The translations under genes and the position numbers were made by a program. From Halomonas getboli (GTDB taxonomy: Bacteria; Pseudomonadota; Gammaproteobacteria; Pseudomonadales; Halomonadaceae): a DNA stretch of 64,000 nucleotides. Under the pieces are notes generated by a model, which saw only the letters and a program-made list of their open reading frames with translations, was not told the DNA's origin and made no database searches. Positions within the stretch are counted from its first letter, which is position 1, and every line of letters begins with the position of its first letter. Shown piece after piece: positions 40,330 through 48,558 of the stretch. Location of the stretch: NCBI RefSeq assembly GCF_023094245.1, contig NZ_JALMEW010000001.1, positions 1-64,000 of the forward strand, given 5' to 3'.

Positions 40330-40696
40330 GTGTCCTTCACCCCTTTTACCCGTCCCTTGTGGAATGGTCTCGTGGCGGCGCGCGCAGCGTTCCAGGCGAA
40401 TGCGTCGACCCCCTAGGTAAAGCTAGTTGAAAGCGAGGGGGGCGCAAGCTGGGTGATCGAGATCAAGGTTTATGGGGTAAATGGCTTTAAAACAGTGTTT
40501 TATGCTATTCATCCGTTCCCGTGGAGGCTCGCTCTGGCAGCGTCGGGGTAGAGAAGAGGCCGCGCGGCCATGTCGGATCGGATGTCGTGGACAGGCGCGC
40601 GAGTCGATGCTGGTCGAGCAGGCAGAGGAGAGAATAGGCTGGTGGTCACCGAGCGGCGCCGGGCCGTCGGGCATCGCGACACAGGGAGCATCTGAC
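40330..40696. promoter_or_regulatory. Divergent region with FNR-like site, sulfatase and cytosine deaminase genes
   Basis: 367 bases with no convincing gene. It contains GTGATCGAGATCAA (40453-40466), which differs by one base from the FNR/Anr consensus TTGATNNNNATCAA. Close by is an inverted repeat TAAAAC-agt-GTTTTA (40488-40502), followed by TATGCT, a possible -10 (40501-40506). The FNR-like site is about 124 bases from the sulfatase start codon and 230 from the deaminase start. Confidence 0.5.
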
Positions 40697-41134
40697 ATGG
40701 AGCATTTCATGAGGGCGGCGCTGGAGGCCGCGCGGACCAGCCGCGACGAGGGCGGCATTCCGATCGGATCGGTGCTGGTGCATCGCGGGGTGATCCTCGG
40801 TACCGGCCACAACCAGCGCGTGCAGCTCGGCAGCACCGTCCTGCACGGCGAGATGGACGCCCTGGAGAACGCCGGGCGGCAGTCGGCCGATATCTATCGC
40901 GAGTCGACCCTCTATACCACGCTGTCGCCCTGCGCGATGTGCACCGGGGCGATCCTGCTCTACGGCATCCCGCGGGTGGTGATCGGCGAGAACCGCACCT
41001 TCCTCGGCGAGGAGGCGCTGCTGCGCGAGCGCGGCGTCGAGGTCGAGGTGCTGCAGGACCCGGACTGCATCGCACTGATGGAGGCCTTCATCGCCGAGAA
41101 GCCCGGGCTCTGGCACGAGGACATCGGCGAATAG
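40697..41134 (+). CDS. Yeast-type (Fcy1) cytosine deaminase
   Basis: Deaminates cytosine to uracil. The 145-residue protein follows the yeast Fcy1 pattern, not the bacterial CodA fold: GGIPIGSVLV, STVLHGEMDALENAGR (zinc His50, catalytic Glu52), TLSPCAMCTGAILLYGIPRVVIGEN (zinc Cys79, Cys82) and a C-terminus ending EKPGLWHEDIGE that nearly repeats the yeast ending. ATG 40697 has GGGAG 8 bases upstream; the longer frame to 40481 would add an unsupported 72 residues. It is separated from the sulfatase by 367 bases and from the next, convergent gene by 54. Its role is probably pyrimidine salvage; a codA could also exist elsewhere. Confidence 0.85.
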   Translation: MEHFMRAALEAARTSRDEGGIPIGSVLVHRGVILGTGHNQRVQLGSTVLHGEMDALENAGRQSADIYRESTLYTTLSPCAMCTGAILLYGIPRVVIGENRTFLGEEALLRERGVEVEVLQDPDCIALMEAFIAEKPGLWHEDIGE

Positions 41135-41188
41135 CGGATCGGGGAGGGGGGGGATGGCCTCGCGCCCGGGAGCGTGAGGCCGGAGGCA

Positions 41189-41392
41189 TCAGGCGTAGGT
41201 GTTGACCTGGGTGCCGAGACTGCCGTCCTGGGCGAGCTGGGGCTCGGCGGAGGCGGATTCCACCAGCGCGGTGACCTGTTGCTGCTGGGTGTCGAGGGCT
41301 TCCTTGAACACCTGCATCTGGGCCTGCTGGGCGGTTTGGTAGTGCGCCAGCATCTGCGACTGGGCGACGACGTTGTTGACGGATGAATCCAT
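41189..41392 (-). CDS. YjfB-like putative motility protein
   Basis: A 67-residue protein with the pattern of the YjfB/putative motility family: MDSSVNNVVAQSQMLAHYQTAQ, then QVFKEALDTQQQQVTALVESA and a short tail TQVNTYA. It is Gln-rich and helical, without membrane segments, and its function is not known. Start ATG 41392 was chosen because AGGAG lies 6 bases upstream; the ATG 15 bases before it would bury that ribosome site inside the coding region. Codon use agrees with its neighbours. No other flagellar genes are present. Confidence 0.72.
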   Translation of the reverse strand: MDSSVNNVVAQSQMLAHYQTAQQAQMQVFKEALDTQQQQVTALVESASAEPQLAQDGSLGTQVNTYA

Positions 41393-41523
41393 CGCGATCT
41401 CCTGCATAAGAGAATGTCGGTCTCACCCTAGCAGGATCCTGACCGGGTGCAACGGCGACATGGAGTTCGCGCGCCCAAAGGTGTAGGCTTGCGCGCTCTC
41501 CGAACCCCCCTGAGGTTTTTTCC

Positions 41524-41862
41524 ATGAGCGATATGCCCCAGTGCCCCCAGTGCGCCTCCGAGTTCACCTATCACGACGGCCTGCAATACGTGTGCCCGGA
41601 GTGTGCTCATGAGTGGTCGGACGCGGTGCCGGAAGCGGAAGACGACGCCCCGGTGATCTGCGATGCCAACGGCAACGTGCTGGCCGACGGCGATACCGTC
41701 ACCGTGATCAAGGACCTCAAGGTCAAGGGGTCGTCCTCGGTGGTGAAGGTGGGCACCAAGGTGAAGGGCATTCGCCTGGTCGACGGCGATCACGACATCG
41801 ACTGCAAGATCGACGGCATCGGCCCGATGAAGCTGAAGTCGGAGTTCGTCAAGAAGGCCTGA
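41524..41862 (+). CDS. yjdM: YjdM/PhnA family zinc-ribbon protein
   Basis: Also known as PhnA in older annotation, though it is not the phosphonoacetate hydrolase. 112 residues: an N-terminal zinc ribbon with two CxxC pairs (QCPQCASE and VCPECAHEW) and a C-terminal beta domain with [25 protein letters not shown] and [24 protein letters not shown], typical of the family. Function is unresolved; the name is by similarity only. A TGAGG precedes ATG 41524. A hairpin follows the stop, so it is probably monocistronic. Confidence 0.92.
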   Translation: MSDMPQCPQCASEFTYHDGLQYVCPECAHEWSDAVPEAEDDAPVICDANGNVLADGDTVTVIKDLKVKGSSSVVKVGTKVKGIRLVDGDHDIDCKIDGIGPMKLKSEFVKKA

Positions 41863-41867
41863 GCCTC

Positions 41868-41888
41868 ACCCGCCGCCGCGCGGCGGGT
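41868..41888. terminator. Hairpin between yjdM and epimerase genes
   Basis: A 9-base perfect stem (41868-41876 with 41880-41888) in the convergent gap, without a T run. It probably helps to end one or both transcripts. Confidence 0.45.
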
Positions 41889-41903
41889 CTCACCGAGCGG
41901 GCC

Positions 41904-42809
41904 TCAGCGGGCAGGCGACGCCAGGCTGTTCGGCAGGCCTTCGCGCAGCGAGCGCGGCCTGAGCCCCAGGTCGTCGAAGGTGCCGACGCCGTCGGCGACC
42001 ACGTTGTCGTGCTGCATGAGGATGACCTGGTCGCGGGTCAGCGGCGGGTTCGGCAGCAGCGAGAGCCCGCCGGCCAGGGGGCGCCACAGCCAGAAGGGCA
42101 CCGGCACCAGCGGGCGTTCCCGGCCGAGTCGGGCCATCACCAGCTCGACGATCTCCCGATAGCGCAGCACGTCGCCGCCGCCCAGCTCGAACAGCCGCCT
42201 GACCGGCGCCTCGGGGCCGGTCAGGCGGGCGAGGGCGCGCGCCGCGTCGATGACGTGCACCGGCTGCAGGCGGGTCTCGCCGCGGCCGAACAGCGGGATC
42301 GCCGGCAGTCGTGCTAGCCGCGCCAGGCCGCCGAGAAACGCATCATCCGGCCCGAACAGCACGCTCGGCCGCACGATAATCGCCCTGGGCATGGCCGCCA
42401 GCACCGCGCGCTCGCCCCGTACCCGGGCGCGTATATAGGTCGAAGGCGAGCCTTCCTCGACGCCGATCCCCGACAGTTGCACCAGCCGGTCGATGCCGGC
42501 CTCCCTCGCCAGCCGCGCCAGCCGGCTGGCCCCTTCCACATGAATCGCCTCGAAGCCGAGCTCGCGGGTCTCCACGTAGAGGCTCACCGCGTTGACCACC
42601 GCCGCCGCGCCTTCGAGCGCCGCGGCCACCTCGTCCTCGCGGCGGATATCGGCCGCCATCAGCTCCAGCGGGTCGCCGCTCTCGGCCCAGTGCGGCCAGG
42701 CCGGGTGGCGGGCCACCAGCCGCGTCGCCCGGCCGGCTTCCACCAGTTCGCGTACCAGGGCGCTGCCGAGATAGCCGCTGCCGCCGAAGACGACGATCGG
42801 TCGGGTCAT
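41904..42809 (-). CDS. NAD(P)-binding extended SDR, complex I NDUFA9-like
   Basis: A 301-residue Rossmann-fold protein of the atypical extended short-chain dehydrogenase group. The nucleotide-binding loop is VFGGSGYLGSALVRELVEAGR at the N-terminus. The usual YxxxK pair is not conserved (YIRARVRGE in its place), as in the NDUFA9/NAD(P)H-binding subset that lacks catalysis. Asp-rich blocks AADIRREDEVAAALEG and VIVRPSVLFGPDDAF are typical. The product might help assemble or fold respiratory proteins, or act as a reductase; nothing local decides. It is divergent from the GntR gene across 200 bases. Confidence 0.82.
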   Translation of the reverse strand: MTRPIVVFGGSGYLGSALVRELVEAGRATRLVARHPAWPHWAESGDPLELMAADIRREDEVAAALEGAAAVVNAVSLYVETRELGFEAIHVEGASRLARLAREAGIDRLVQLSGIGVEEGSPSTYIRARVRGERAVLAAMPRAIIVRPSVLFGPDDAFLGGLARLARLPAIPLFGRGETRLQPVHVIDAARALARLTGPEAPVRRLFELGGGDVLRYREIVELVMARLGRERPLVPVPFWLWRPLAGGLSLLPNPPLTRDQVILMQHDNVVADGVGTFDDLGLRPRSLREGLPNSLASPAR

Positions 42810-42949
42810 ATCGTTCCTTGCCGCTGTTCAGGATGCATCGGGGCATTGTGCCTGACGTCCGCCGGGTCGCAAGCGGCGGGGCGCGATGCCCGCCGGCAGC
42901 GAAAGAAGACCAAAGTCTAAAGGCATCAAGTCCGTTTTTGTTCGAGTCT

Positions 42950-42980
42950 ATGTCCGACATAACGACACAGGAGTCCGACA
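42950..42980. promoter_or_regulatory. GntR-type operators upstream of the TRAP locus
   Basis: ATGTCCGACAT (42950-42960) is a perfect 5-1-5 palindrome, and a second GTCCGAC core occurs at 42973-42979. Both resemble operators of FCD-GntR regulators (nTGTCnGACAn). They lie immediately before the GntR gene, so it probably represses itself and the TRAP genes. The first site overlaps the earliest in-frame ATG. Confidence 0.6.
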
Positions 42981-43009
42981 GGGCTCCGGAAACAGCGGAA
43001 CCGCCGATC

Positions 43010-43813
43010 ATGTCACACGCCGCCGACCACACGCGCCGCTCTACGCGGCCCGATATCGCCGATGAGCTCGCCGAAGCCATCTTCAGCGGCCATTACGGGC
43101 CGGGCGACTTCGTGCCCAAGGAGCTGGACCTCTGCGAGCGCTTCGGCGTCAGCCGCAGCACCGTGCGCAGCGCGCTGCAGACCCTGGTCACGGCGGGCCT
43201 GCTGACGCGCATATCCGGTCAGGGCACCCGGGTGCGGGCGCTGACCGAATGGCATCTGCTCGACCCGCGAGTGAGCGGCTGGATGGCGCGCTTCGCCCAG
43301 CCCAATCCGCGCATCCAGCGCGAGATCTTCGCCTTCCGGGTCGCCGTGGAGCCCTTCGTCGCGCGCCTGGCGGCAGAGCACGCCACTGCCGCCGACCTGC
43401 TGGCCATCGAGTCCGCCTACGAAGGCATGATCCACGCGTTGGAACATGACGATCTGCACTGGGAGGGCATCTCCCATGACGACTACGACGTGGCCTTCCA
43501 CGAGGCCATCTTTGCGGCATCGCACAATCTGGTCTGGGCCCAGATCAGCCATGTGCTGAAGCCGGCCATCGCATTGCTGGTCGAGCGCTCCAACCATAGC
43601 GCCGACGAGCTCCATGACAGCATGGAACGCCATCGCCGGATGATGGAGGCGATCCGCCTGCGTCAGCCCGAGCAGGCCGCCGCGGCGGCTCTCAAGGTGC
43701 TGGAACGCACCGGCCGGGATCTGGGCCTGGAGGCCTTGCTGCCGGCCCTTCCCACCCTCGATGTCCCGACAACCGACGTGTCAACAACAAGCAGCGATAA
43801 GGAAGCCTCATGA
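43010..43813 (+). CDS. GntR/FCD-family regulator of the TRAP operon
   Basis: A FadR-subfamily repressor, 267 residues with this start. The winged helix has LDLCERFGVSRSTVRSALQTLVTAGL with GQGTRVR as the wing. The FCD domain begins near residue 80, with its metal-binding pattern DVAFHEAIFAASHN and HDSMERHRRMMEAI. The start ATG 43010 has GGAA upstream and leaves about 15 residues before the first helix; ATG 42950 is in frame but lies inside the operator palindrome. The stop overlaps the dctP start (ATGA), so it is the first gene of the TRAP operon. Together with the gluconokinase beyond the operon this suggests control by gluconate or a related sugar acid. Confidence 0.88.
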   Translation: MSHAADHTRRSTRPDIADELAEAIFSGHYGPGDFVPKELDLCERFGVSRSTVRSALQTLVTAGLLTRISGQGTRVRALTEWHLLDPRVSGWMARFAQPNPRIQREIFAFRVAVEPFVARLAAEHATAADLLAIESAYEGMIHALEHDDLHWEGISHDDYDVAFHEAIFAASHNLVWAQISHVLKPAIALLVERSNHSADELHDSMERHRRMMEAIRLRQPEQAAAAALKVLERTGRDLGLEALLPALPTLDVPTTDVSTTSSDKEAS

Positions 43814-44829
43814 TCACACGCATGCCTCTCAAGACCCTGACCGCCGCCGTGCTCGGTGCCATGGCCGTCAACGCCCAGGCCGCCGACTACGAGTGGACCT
43901 TCCAGACCTCCGAGACCGCCGGCGAGCCGCAGTTCGAGATGAAGAAGGCCTGGGCCGACAACGTCGAGCAGATGTCCGATGGCCGCATCAGCATCGAGAT
44001 CCTGCCGGTGAACTCGGTCGTCCAGGCCAACCAGACCCTGCAGGCGGTGTCCTCCGGCATCCTCCAGGGCCACATGACCGATCCGAGCTACTTTACCGGC
44101 CAGAATCCGGCCTTCGGCATGATCGGCAACCTGGTCGGCGCCTGGAGCGATCCCTACGACTTCCTCGATTACATGAACAACGCCGGCGGCGAACAGCTGT
44201 ACAACGAGCTGGTCGAGCCCTACGGCCTGCACCTGATCGGCGCCGCCGCTACCGGCCTCGAGTCGCTGCCGTCGACCAAGCCGATCCATTCCGTCGAGGA
44301 CATGAAGGGCCTCAAGCTGCGCGCGCCCGAGGGTATGGTCTACAACATCTTCGAGGCCGCCGGCGCGACCCCGGTCAACCTGCCGGGCTCCGAGGTCTAC
44401 ACCGGCCTGGAGAAGGGCGTGATCGACGCCGCCGACTACACGGTCTTCGCCACCAATCAGGCTCAGGGCCTGCACGAGTTCGCGCCGTATCCGCTGTACC
44501 CGGGCTTCCACTCCCTGCCGATGGTCTCGGTCTCCCTGAACAAGGACATCTGGGACGGTCTGCCGGCGGACCTGCAGGCGATCCTCGAGACCTCCGTGGA
44601 CCAGCTCGCCTACGAAATGGTCGCCGAACTCAAGACCCGCGACCTCGAGGCCGTGCGCGAGGCGCGTCAGGACCCGGACATCGAGATCATCGACCTGCCG
44701 GCCGAGGAACGCGTCAAGTTCCGCAACATCGCCAAGCAAGAGTGGGCCAACTGGGCCGAGAAGAACGAGATCACCCAGGAGTTCTATGACTCCGTGGTCG
44801 GCTACCTGGAAAACCACAACCTGATGTGA
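43810..44829 (+). CDS. TRAP transporter substrate-binding protein, DctP family
   Basis: A periplasmic receptor of 339 residues with a Sec signal (KTLTAAVLGAMAVNAQA). The family's Arg that anchors carboxylates lies in the block GLKLRAPEGM (about residue 177), followed by GSEVYTGLEKGVIDAADYT. The middle (GHMTDPSYFTGQNPAFGMIGNL) is unlike the C4-dicarboxylate DctP of Rhodobacter, which supports another acid as ligand. The start overlaps the regulator gene by four bases. The neighbouring gntK makes gluconate or a related aldonate the likely substrate, but this is inferred from context only. Confidence 0.92.
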   Translation: MITRMPLKTLTAAVLGAMAVNAQAADYEWTFQTSETAGEPQFEMKKAWADNVEQMSDGRISIEILPVNSVVQANQTLQAVSSGILQGHMTDPSYFTGQNPAFGMIGNLVGAWSDPYDFLDYMNNAGGEQLYNELVEPYGLHLIGAAATGLESLPSTKPIHSVEDMKGLKLRAPEGMVYNIFEAAGATPVNLPGSEVYTGLEKGVIDAADYTVFATNQAQGLHEFAPYPLYPGFHSLPMVSVSLNKDIWDGLPADLQAILETSVDQLAYEMVAELKTRDLEAVREARQDPDIEIIDLPAEERVKFRNIAKQEWANWAEKNEITQEFYDSVVGYLENHNLM

Positions 44830-44869
44830 TTCACCCGCCGGCACCGCCCGGTGCTGGCTTTCATGACGA

Positions 44870-44890
44870 CGGGCCACGGGACGTGGCCCG
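44870..44890 (+). terminator. Attenuator hairpin between dctP and dctQ
   Basis: A 9-base perfect stem (44870-44878 with 44882-44890). No T run. Its place fits the usual need for more receptor than permease. Confidence 0.5.
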
Positions 44891-44911
44891 CTCCTGCATC
44901 GAGGAAGACCC

Positions 44912-45508
44912 ATGACTCAAGCGTCTCGTCGCCCGGAGGGCGACTCGGCCTCCGACGAGGCTGGCCCGCCCGACTCGGCACGCAACGCCTTCGATCGCGC
45001 CATCATCGCCGGCGGTCGCGTGGCGGCCTGGCTGGTGCTGATCGCCATGGCGATCAGCGTCTATGAAGTCATCATGCGCTACGGCTTCGACTCGCCGACC
45101 TCCTGGGTCCATGAGAGCGTGGTGATGCTGGTGGCGGTGAGTTTCGCCTTGGGCGGTCCCGCGACCCTGGCCTGCAACCGCCATATCCGGGTGCGCGTGC
45201 TCTACGACAGCGCCGGCCCGCGCCTGCGACTGTGGCTCGACCGCTTCAACGATCTGGTGACCTTCGGCTTCTGCCTGGGCATGACCTACGCCGCCTTCGA
45301 AATGTTCTGGGGCGCTTCCCACAACCCGCTGGGCGAGTGGCAGCTGGAGCGCTCCGGCACCTCCTGGAACCCGCCGTTCCCGGCGCTGGTGAAGGGCGTG
45401 ATCCTGCTGGCGCTGGCCATCATGTGCGTCCAGGCCTTCCTGCACATGGTGCAGTCCCTGCGCGGCAAACTCGCCCCCACACCCGATGACACGGAGGGCA
45501 CCGCCTGA
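44912..45508 (+). CDS. TRAP transporter small permease, DctQ family
   Basis: The small membrane subunit, 198 residues with four hydrophobic segments (AAWLVLIAMAISVYEVIMRY, SVVMLVAVSFALGGPATL, DLVTFGFCLGMTYAAFEMFW, ALVKGVILLALAIMCVQAFL). YEVIMRYGFDSPTSWVHE is the diagnostic block after the first segment. It has a long hydrophilic N-terminus (residues 1-33), longer than usual. The stop overlaps the large permease start (TGATG). Functions only with dctP and dctM. Confidence 0.92.
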   Translation: MTQASRRPEGDSASDEAGPPDSARNAFDRAIIAGGRVAAWLVLIAMAISVYEVIMRYGFDSPTSWVHESVVMLVAVSFALGGPATLACNRHIRVRVLYDSAGPRLRLWLDRFNDLVTFGFCLGMTYAAFEMFWGASHNPLGEWQLERSGTSWNPPFPALVKGVILLALAIMCVQAFLHMVQSLRGKLAPTPDDTEGTA

Positions 45509-46812
45509 TGGATATCGGTACCGGAACGCTGCTGCTGGTGGGGCTGATCTTCGCCCTGCTGGTCACCGGCCTGCCGCTGGCCTTCATCACCGGCCTGGTC
45601 GCGCTCTCCTTCACCTTCGGTTGGTTCGGGCCCAACGCCCTGCCGCTGGTCACCAGCCGGGTCTACGGCTTCGTCACCGAATATTCGCTGGTGGCGGTGC
45701 CGATGTTCGTGTTGATGGCCTCGTTACTGGACCGATCGGGGATCGCCAGGGACCTGTTCAACGCCATGCGCGTGTTCGCCGGCCGCCTGCCCGGCGGCGT
45801 GGCGGTGCAGACCATCGTGGTGGCCTTCTTCCTGGCCGCGCTGTCCGGGATCATCGGCGGCGAGATCGTGCTGCTGGGCATCCTGGCGCTGCCGCAGATG
45901 CTGCGACTGGGCTACGACAAGCACCTCTCCATCGGCGTGGTCTGCGCCGGCGGCGCCTTGGGCACCATGATGCCGCCGTCGATCGTGCTGATCATCTACG
46001 GCCTGATCGCCTCCGAGTCGATCGCCGACCTGTTCACCGCGGCCATCACTCCGGCGGTGATCCTGATGGCCTGCTACATCGGCTACGTGCTGATTCGCTG
46101 CCTGAAGAACCCGTCCATGGGCCCGCCGATGACCGACGCCGACCGCGAGGAAGGCTTCTCCTCCAAGGGCCAGGCGCTGCGCGCCATCATCGTGCCGGCG
46201 CTGATCGCCGGGCTGGTGCTGGGCTCGATCTACGGCGGCGTGGCCTCGGTCACCGAGGCGGCGGCCATGGGCGTGTTCGGCGTGCTGCTGGCGGTGGTCG
46301 CCCGCGGCGAGTTCTCGCTCAAGACGCTGCACGAGAGCCTCAGCCAGACCCTGACCACCTGCGGCATGATCATCTGGATCGGCATCGGCGCCGCGGCGCT
46401 GGTGGGGGTCTACAACCTGATGGGCGGCAACCGCTTCATCTCGGGCATGATCATGGGCCTCGACGTGGCGCCGATCGTAATCATCCTGGTGATGATGGCG
46501 ATCCTGCTGGTGCTGGGCATGTTCCTCGACTGGATCGGCGTGGCGATGCTGACGCTGCCGATCTTCGTGCCGATCGTCGAGCAGCTGGGCTACAGCCCGG
46601 TGTGGTTCGGGATCCTGTTCGCGGTGAACATGCAGGTGTCGTTCCTGTCGCCGCCGTTCGGCCCGGCCGCCTTCTACCTCAAGGGCGTGGCGCCGCCCGA
46701 GGTCAGCCTGAAGGACATCTTCGTCTCGCTCTTGCCCTTCATCGCCCTGCAGCTGTGCGTGCTGTTCGCGCTGCTGTTCTGGCCCAATATGGCCATGTGG
46801 TTGGTAGGATGA
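45508..46812 (+). CDS. TRAP transporter large permease, DctM family
   Basis: The Na+-coupled translocating subunit, 434 residues with about 12 hydrophobic segments. Characteristic stretches are LVAVPMFVLMASLLDRSGI, GALGTMMPPSIVLIIYG (the second repeated hairpin region) and SVTEAAAMGVFGVLL. AVNMQVSFLSPPFGPAAFYLKGVAPPEVSL is the second hairpin near the C-terminus. It begins at 45508 by overlapping the dctQ stop and is followed by a tandem pair of terminators. Confidence 0.95.
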   Translation: MDIGTGTLLLVGLIFALLVTGLPLAFITGLVALSFTFGWFGPNALPLVTSRVYGFVTEYSLVAVPMFVLMASLLDRSGIARDLFNAMRVFAGRLPGGVAVQTIVVAFFLAALSGIIGGEIVLLGILALPQMLRLGYDKHLSIGVVCAGGALGTMMPPSIVLIIYGLIASESIADLFTAAITPAVILMACYIGYVLIRCLKNPSMGPPMTDADREEGFSSKGQALRAIIVPALIAGLVLGSIYGGVASVTEAAAMGVFGVLLAVVARGEFSLKTLHESLSQTLTTCGMIIWIGIGAAALVGVYNLMGGNRFISGMIMGLDVAPIVIILVMMAILLVLGMFLDWIGVAMLTLPIFVPIVEQLGYSPVWFGILFAVNMQVSFLSPPFGPAAFYLKGVAPPEVSLKDIFVSLLPFIALQLCVLFALLFWPNMAMWLVG

Positions 46813-46832
46813 TAGCGTTGAGAGGCTGATCG

Positions 46833-46873
46833 AAATGGCGAGCCATCGTGGTGACGATGGCTCGCCATTTTTT
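46833..46873 (+). terminator. First tandem terminator after the TRAP operon
   Basis: A 16-base perfect stem (46833-46848 with 46855-46870, loop tggtga), T run to 46873. A strong Rho-independent terminator 20 bases after dctM. Confidence 0.93.
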
Positions 46874-46890
46874 CTAGAAAGCCGGCGTAT

Positions 46891-46927
46891 AAAAACGCCA
46901 TATCGCATGACGATATGGCGTTTTTTT
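46891..46927 (+). terminator. Second tandem terminator after the TRAP operon
   Basis: A 15-base perfect stem (46891-46905 with 46911-46925, loop catga) ending in a run of seven T. It is symmetrical enough to act on both strands. Confidence 0.9.
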
Positions 46928-46960
46928 CATGCTTAAAATGGAGGATTCCTCCAGGAAAAA

Positions 46961-46984
46961 GAAACGGCGCCTCGGCGCCGTTTC
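46961..46984 (-). terminator. Terminator of gntK
   Basis: An 11-base stem (46961-46971 with 46974-46984) that, read on the minus strand, is followed by TTTTT. It lies 19 bases beyond the gntK stop. Confidence 0.85.
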
Positions 46985-47003
46985 TCGTCATGTCATATGC
47001 GAT

Positions 47004-47510
47004 TCACTCCAGCGTCGCCAGAAAGGCGTCGACGATCTCCTGGGGCGGGCGACGAATATCGGCCAGCACGGCCTCGTCCTCGCCGGGCGCCTCCAGAGTG
47101 GCGAGCTGGCTGTCGAGCATGTGATCGCCGGCGAAGAAATGGTCGCCGCGAGAGCCCAGGCGCTCCAGCAGCACCTCGCGGCTGCCGGCCAGATAGAGGA
47201 TCGCCAGGTCGGGGGCGGCTTCGCGCAGCTGGTCGCGATAGCGGCGCTTGAGCGCCGAGCAGCCGATGACAAGATCGCGGCCCGCGTCGCGGTATTGGCG
47301 ATACAGGTCGGCGAGGGTGGCCAGCCAGGCGGCGCGATCGTCGTCGTTGAGGGGTTCGCCGCGGCTCATCTTGGCGATATTGTCCGGGCCGTGGTGATCG
47401 TCTCCGTCGATGAAGGTGGCCCCGAGGGCGGCGGCCAGCTGGCGCCCGATATGGGACTTCCCCGATCCGGAAACGCCCATGACGAGAAGGCTCTTGGCGA
47501 TCGTCTTCAT
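47004..47510 (-). CDS. gntK: Gluconokinase GntK
   Basis: Phosphorylates D-gluconate with ATP to 6-phosphogluconate. 168 residues with P-loop LLVMGVSGSGKSHIG (Walker A at about residues 12-19), then DGDDHHGPDNIAKMSRGEPLNDDDR, the gluconate-site block, and CSALKRRYRDQLR. This is the short GntK/IdnK fold, not the FGGY type. ATG 47510 fits the family start; an upstream ATG at 47561 would add 17 residues. It converges on the TRAP operon. Uptake of gluconate by that transporter and phosphorylation here would form a compact route into the Entner-Doudoroff pathway. Confidence 0.93.
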   Translation of the reverse strand: MKTIAKSLLVMGVSGSGKSHIGRQLAAALGATFIDGDDHHGPDNIAKMSRGEPLNDDDRAAWLATLADLYRQYRDAGRDLVIGCSALKRRYRDQLREAAPDLAILYLAGSREVLLERLGSRGDHFFAGDHMLDSQLATLEAPGEDEAVLADIRRPPQEIVDAFLATLE

Positions 47511-47670
47511 GCGAGAGTCTGCCCTGTGATGGCGTCGAAAGGATGGCGAGGATTCTAGCATTTTTTTTCACCATGGGCAGGCGAAACGGGCACCCGAAAA
47601 GGCGCCCCTCGTTCGGCATATCCGCAGGAAGTCATCGCGCGGCTGGCGTCGGCACGCCGGCCGGACGGCC

Positions 47671-48513
47671 TCAGCGGTAGCCGTCCATCAGCTCGCGGAT
47701 AAGCGGGGTGTCGGCATCGCGAAGGGTCGGCAGCTCGAAGCGGGCCTGGGCGATGGCGGTGCGCGACAGGGTCGCGGTGATCAGCCCCTCTCCGTCCTCG
47801 GCCTCGGCCAGGACATCGCCGCGCGGGCCGAGAATGCGTGAGCCGCCCCAGAAGTGGCTGCCGTTTTCCGGCCCGAAGCGGTTGGCCATGATCACCGGAG
47901 TGCCGTAGGTCATGGCGTAGAAGCGCACGTTGAGCGCCCAGTTCTGCTCGTTGGAGAAGTCCTCGCTGACGATGCCCGAGGCCGAGTTGATCGGCGCGCA
48001 CAGCACCGTGGGGCGAGGCAGCAGGGCGGCGTGCACCAGCGCCGGATTCCACAGGTCGGCGCAGATCAGCTGGGTCGCGGACCAGCCGGGGCGTACCTCG
48101 GCGCGGGTCAGCTCGCTGCCGTGGGTGAACCACTTGCCTTCCTCGAGCCCGCCGTAGGTGGGCAGGTTGAGCTTGCGGTGCACGGCGACGATCCTGCCGT
48201 GCTGGAGGATCGCCAGGGCATTGTAGTATTCGCCGGGGCTGGCCTCCTCGACGAAGCCGACCACCGCCTGCATCTCGCCGCAGGCGCGGGCCAGCCGGGC
48301 GAGGCGCGGGTCCTCGACCGGCATGGCGACGCGCATGACCTCGCCGCCGAGCCCGTAGCCGGTCAGCGAGAGCTCGGGGAAGACCAGCAGCGCGACGCCG
48401 CGCTTGCCGGCCTCGTGGATGATCTCGAGATGGCGCTCGAGGTTGGCGTCGACCTCGCCCAGCGCGGCGTTGATCTGGGCGGCGGCCACATGGAGCTCGT
48501 TCTGATAGTGCAT
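47671..48513 (-). CDS. Nitrilase-family amidase (carbon-nitrogen hydrolase)
   Basis: A 280-residue amidase/nitrilase-superfamily enzyme. The Glu-Lys-Cys triad is visible: FPELSLTGYG (Glu about 47), HRKLNLPTYGGLEEG (Lys about 113) and LICADLWNPALVHA (Cys about 150). The Asn-Pro after ICADLW in place of the usual Glu-x-Arg, and the Tyr-Gly-Gly after the Lys, set it apart from N-carbamoylputrescine amidase. It probably hydrolyses an amide or carbamoyl compound. It is the last gene of a six-gene unit and is preceded 45 bases upstream by the MmgE/PrpD gene, so it may process a breakdown product of the transported amine. Confidence 0.85.
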   Translation of the reverse strand: MHYQNELHVAAAQINAALGEVDANLERHLEIIHEAGKRGVALLVFPELSLTGYGLGGEVMRVAMPVEDPRLARLARACGEMQAVVGFVEEASPGEYYNALAILQHGRIVAVHRKLNLPTYGGLEEGKWFTHGSELTRAEVRPGWSATQLICADLWNPALVHAALLPRPTVLCAPINSASGIVSEDFSNEQNWALNVRFYAMTYGTPVIMANRFGPENGSHFWGGSRILGPRGDVLAEAEDGEGLITATLSRTAIAQARFELPTLRDADTPLIRELMDGYR

Positions 48514-48558
48514 GTCACGGCCTCGTCGTTGCAGCGGGAGGGAAGGCGTTGCCTGGCG

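Noticed and set aside
40481..40696. N-terminal extension of the cytosine deaminase frame
   Set aside because: It overlaps the probable control region, has no family resemblance, and the strong ribosome site lies before ATG 40697.
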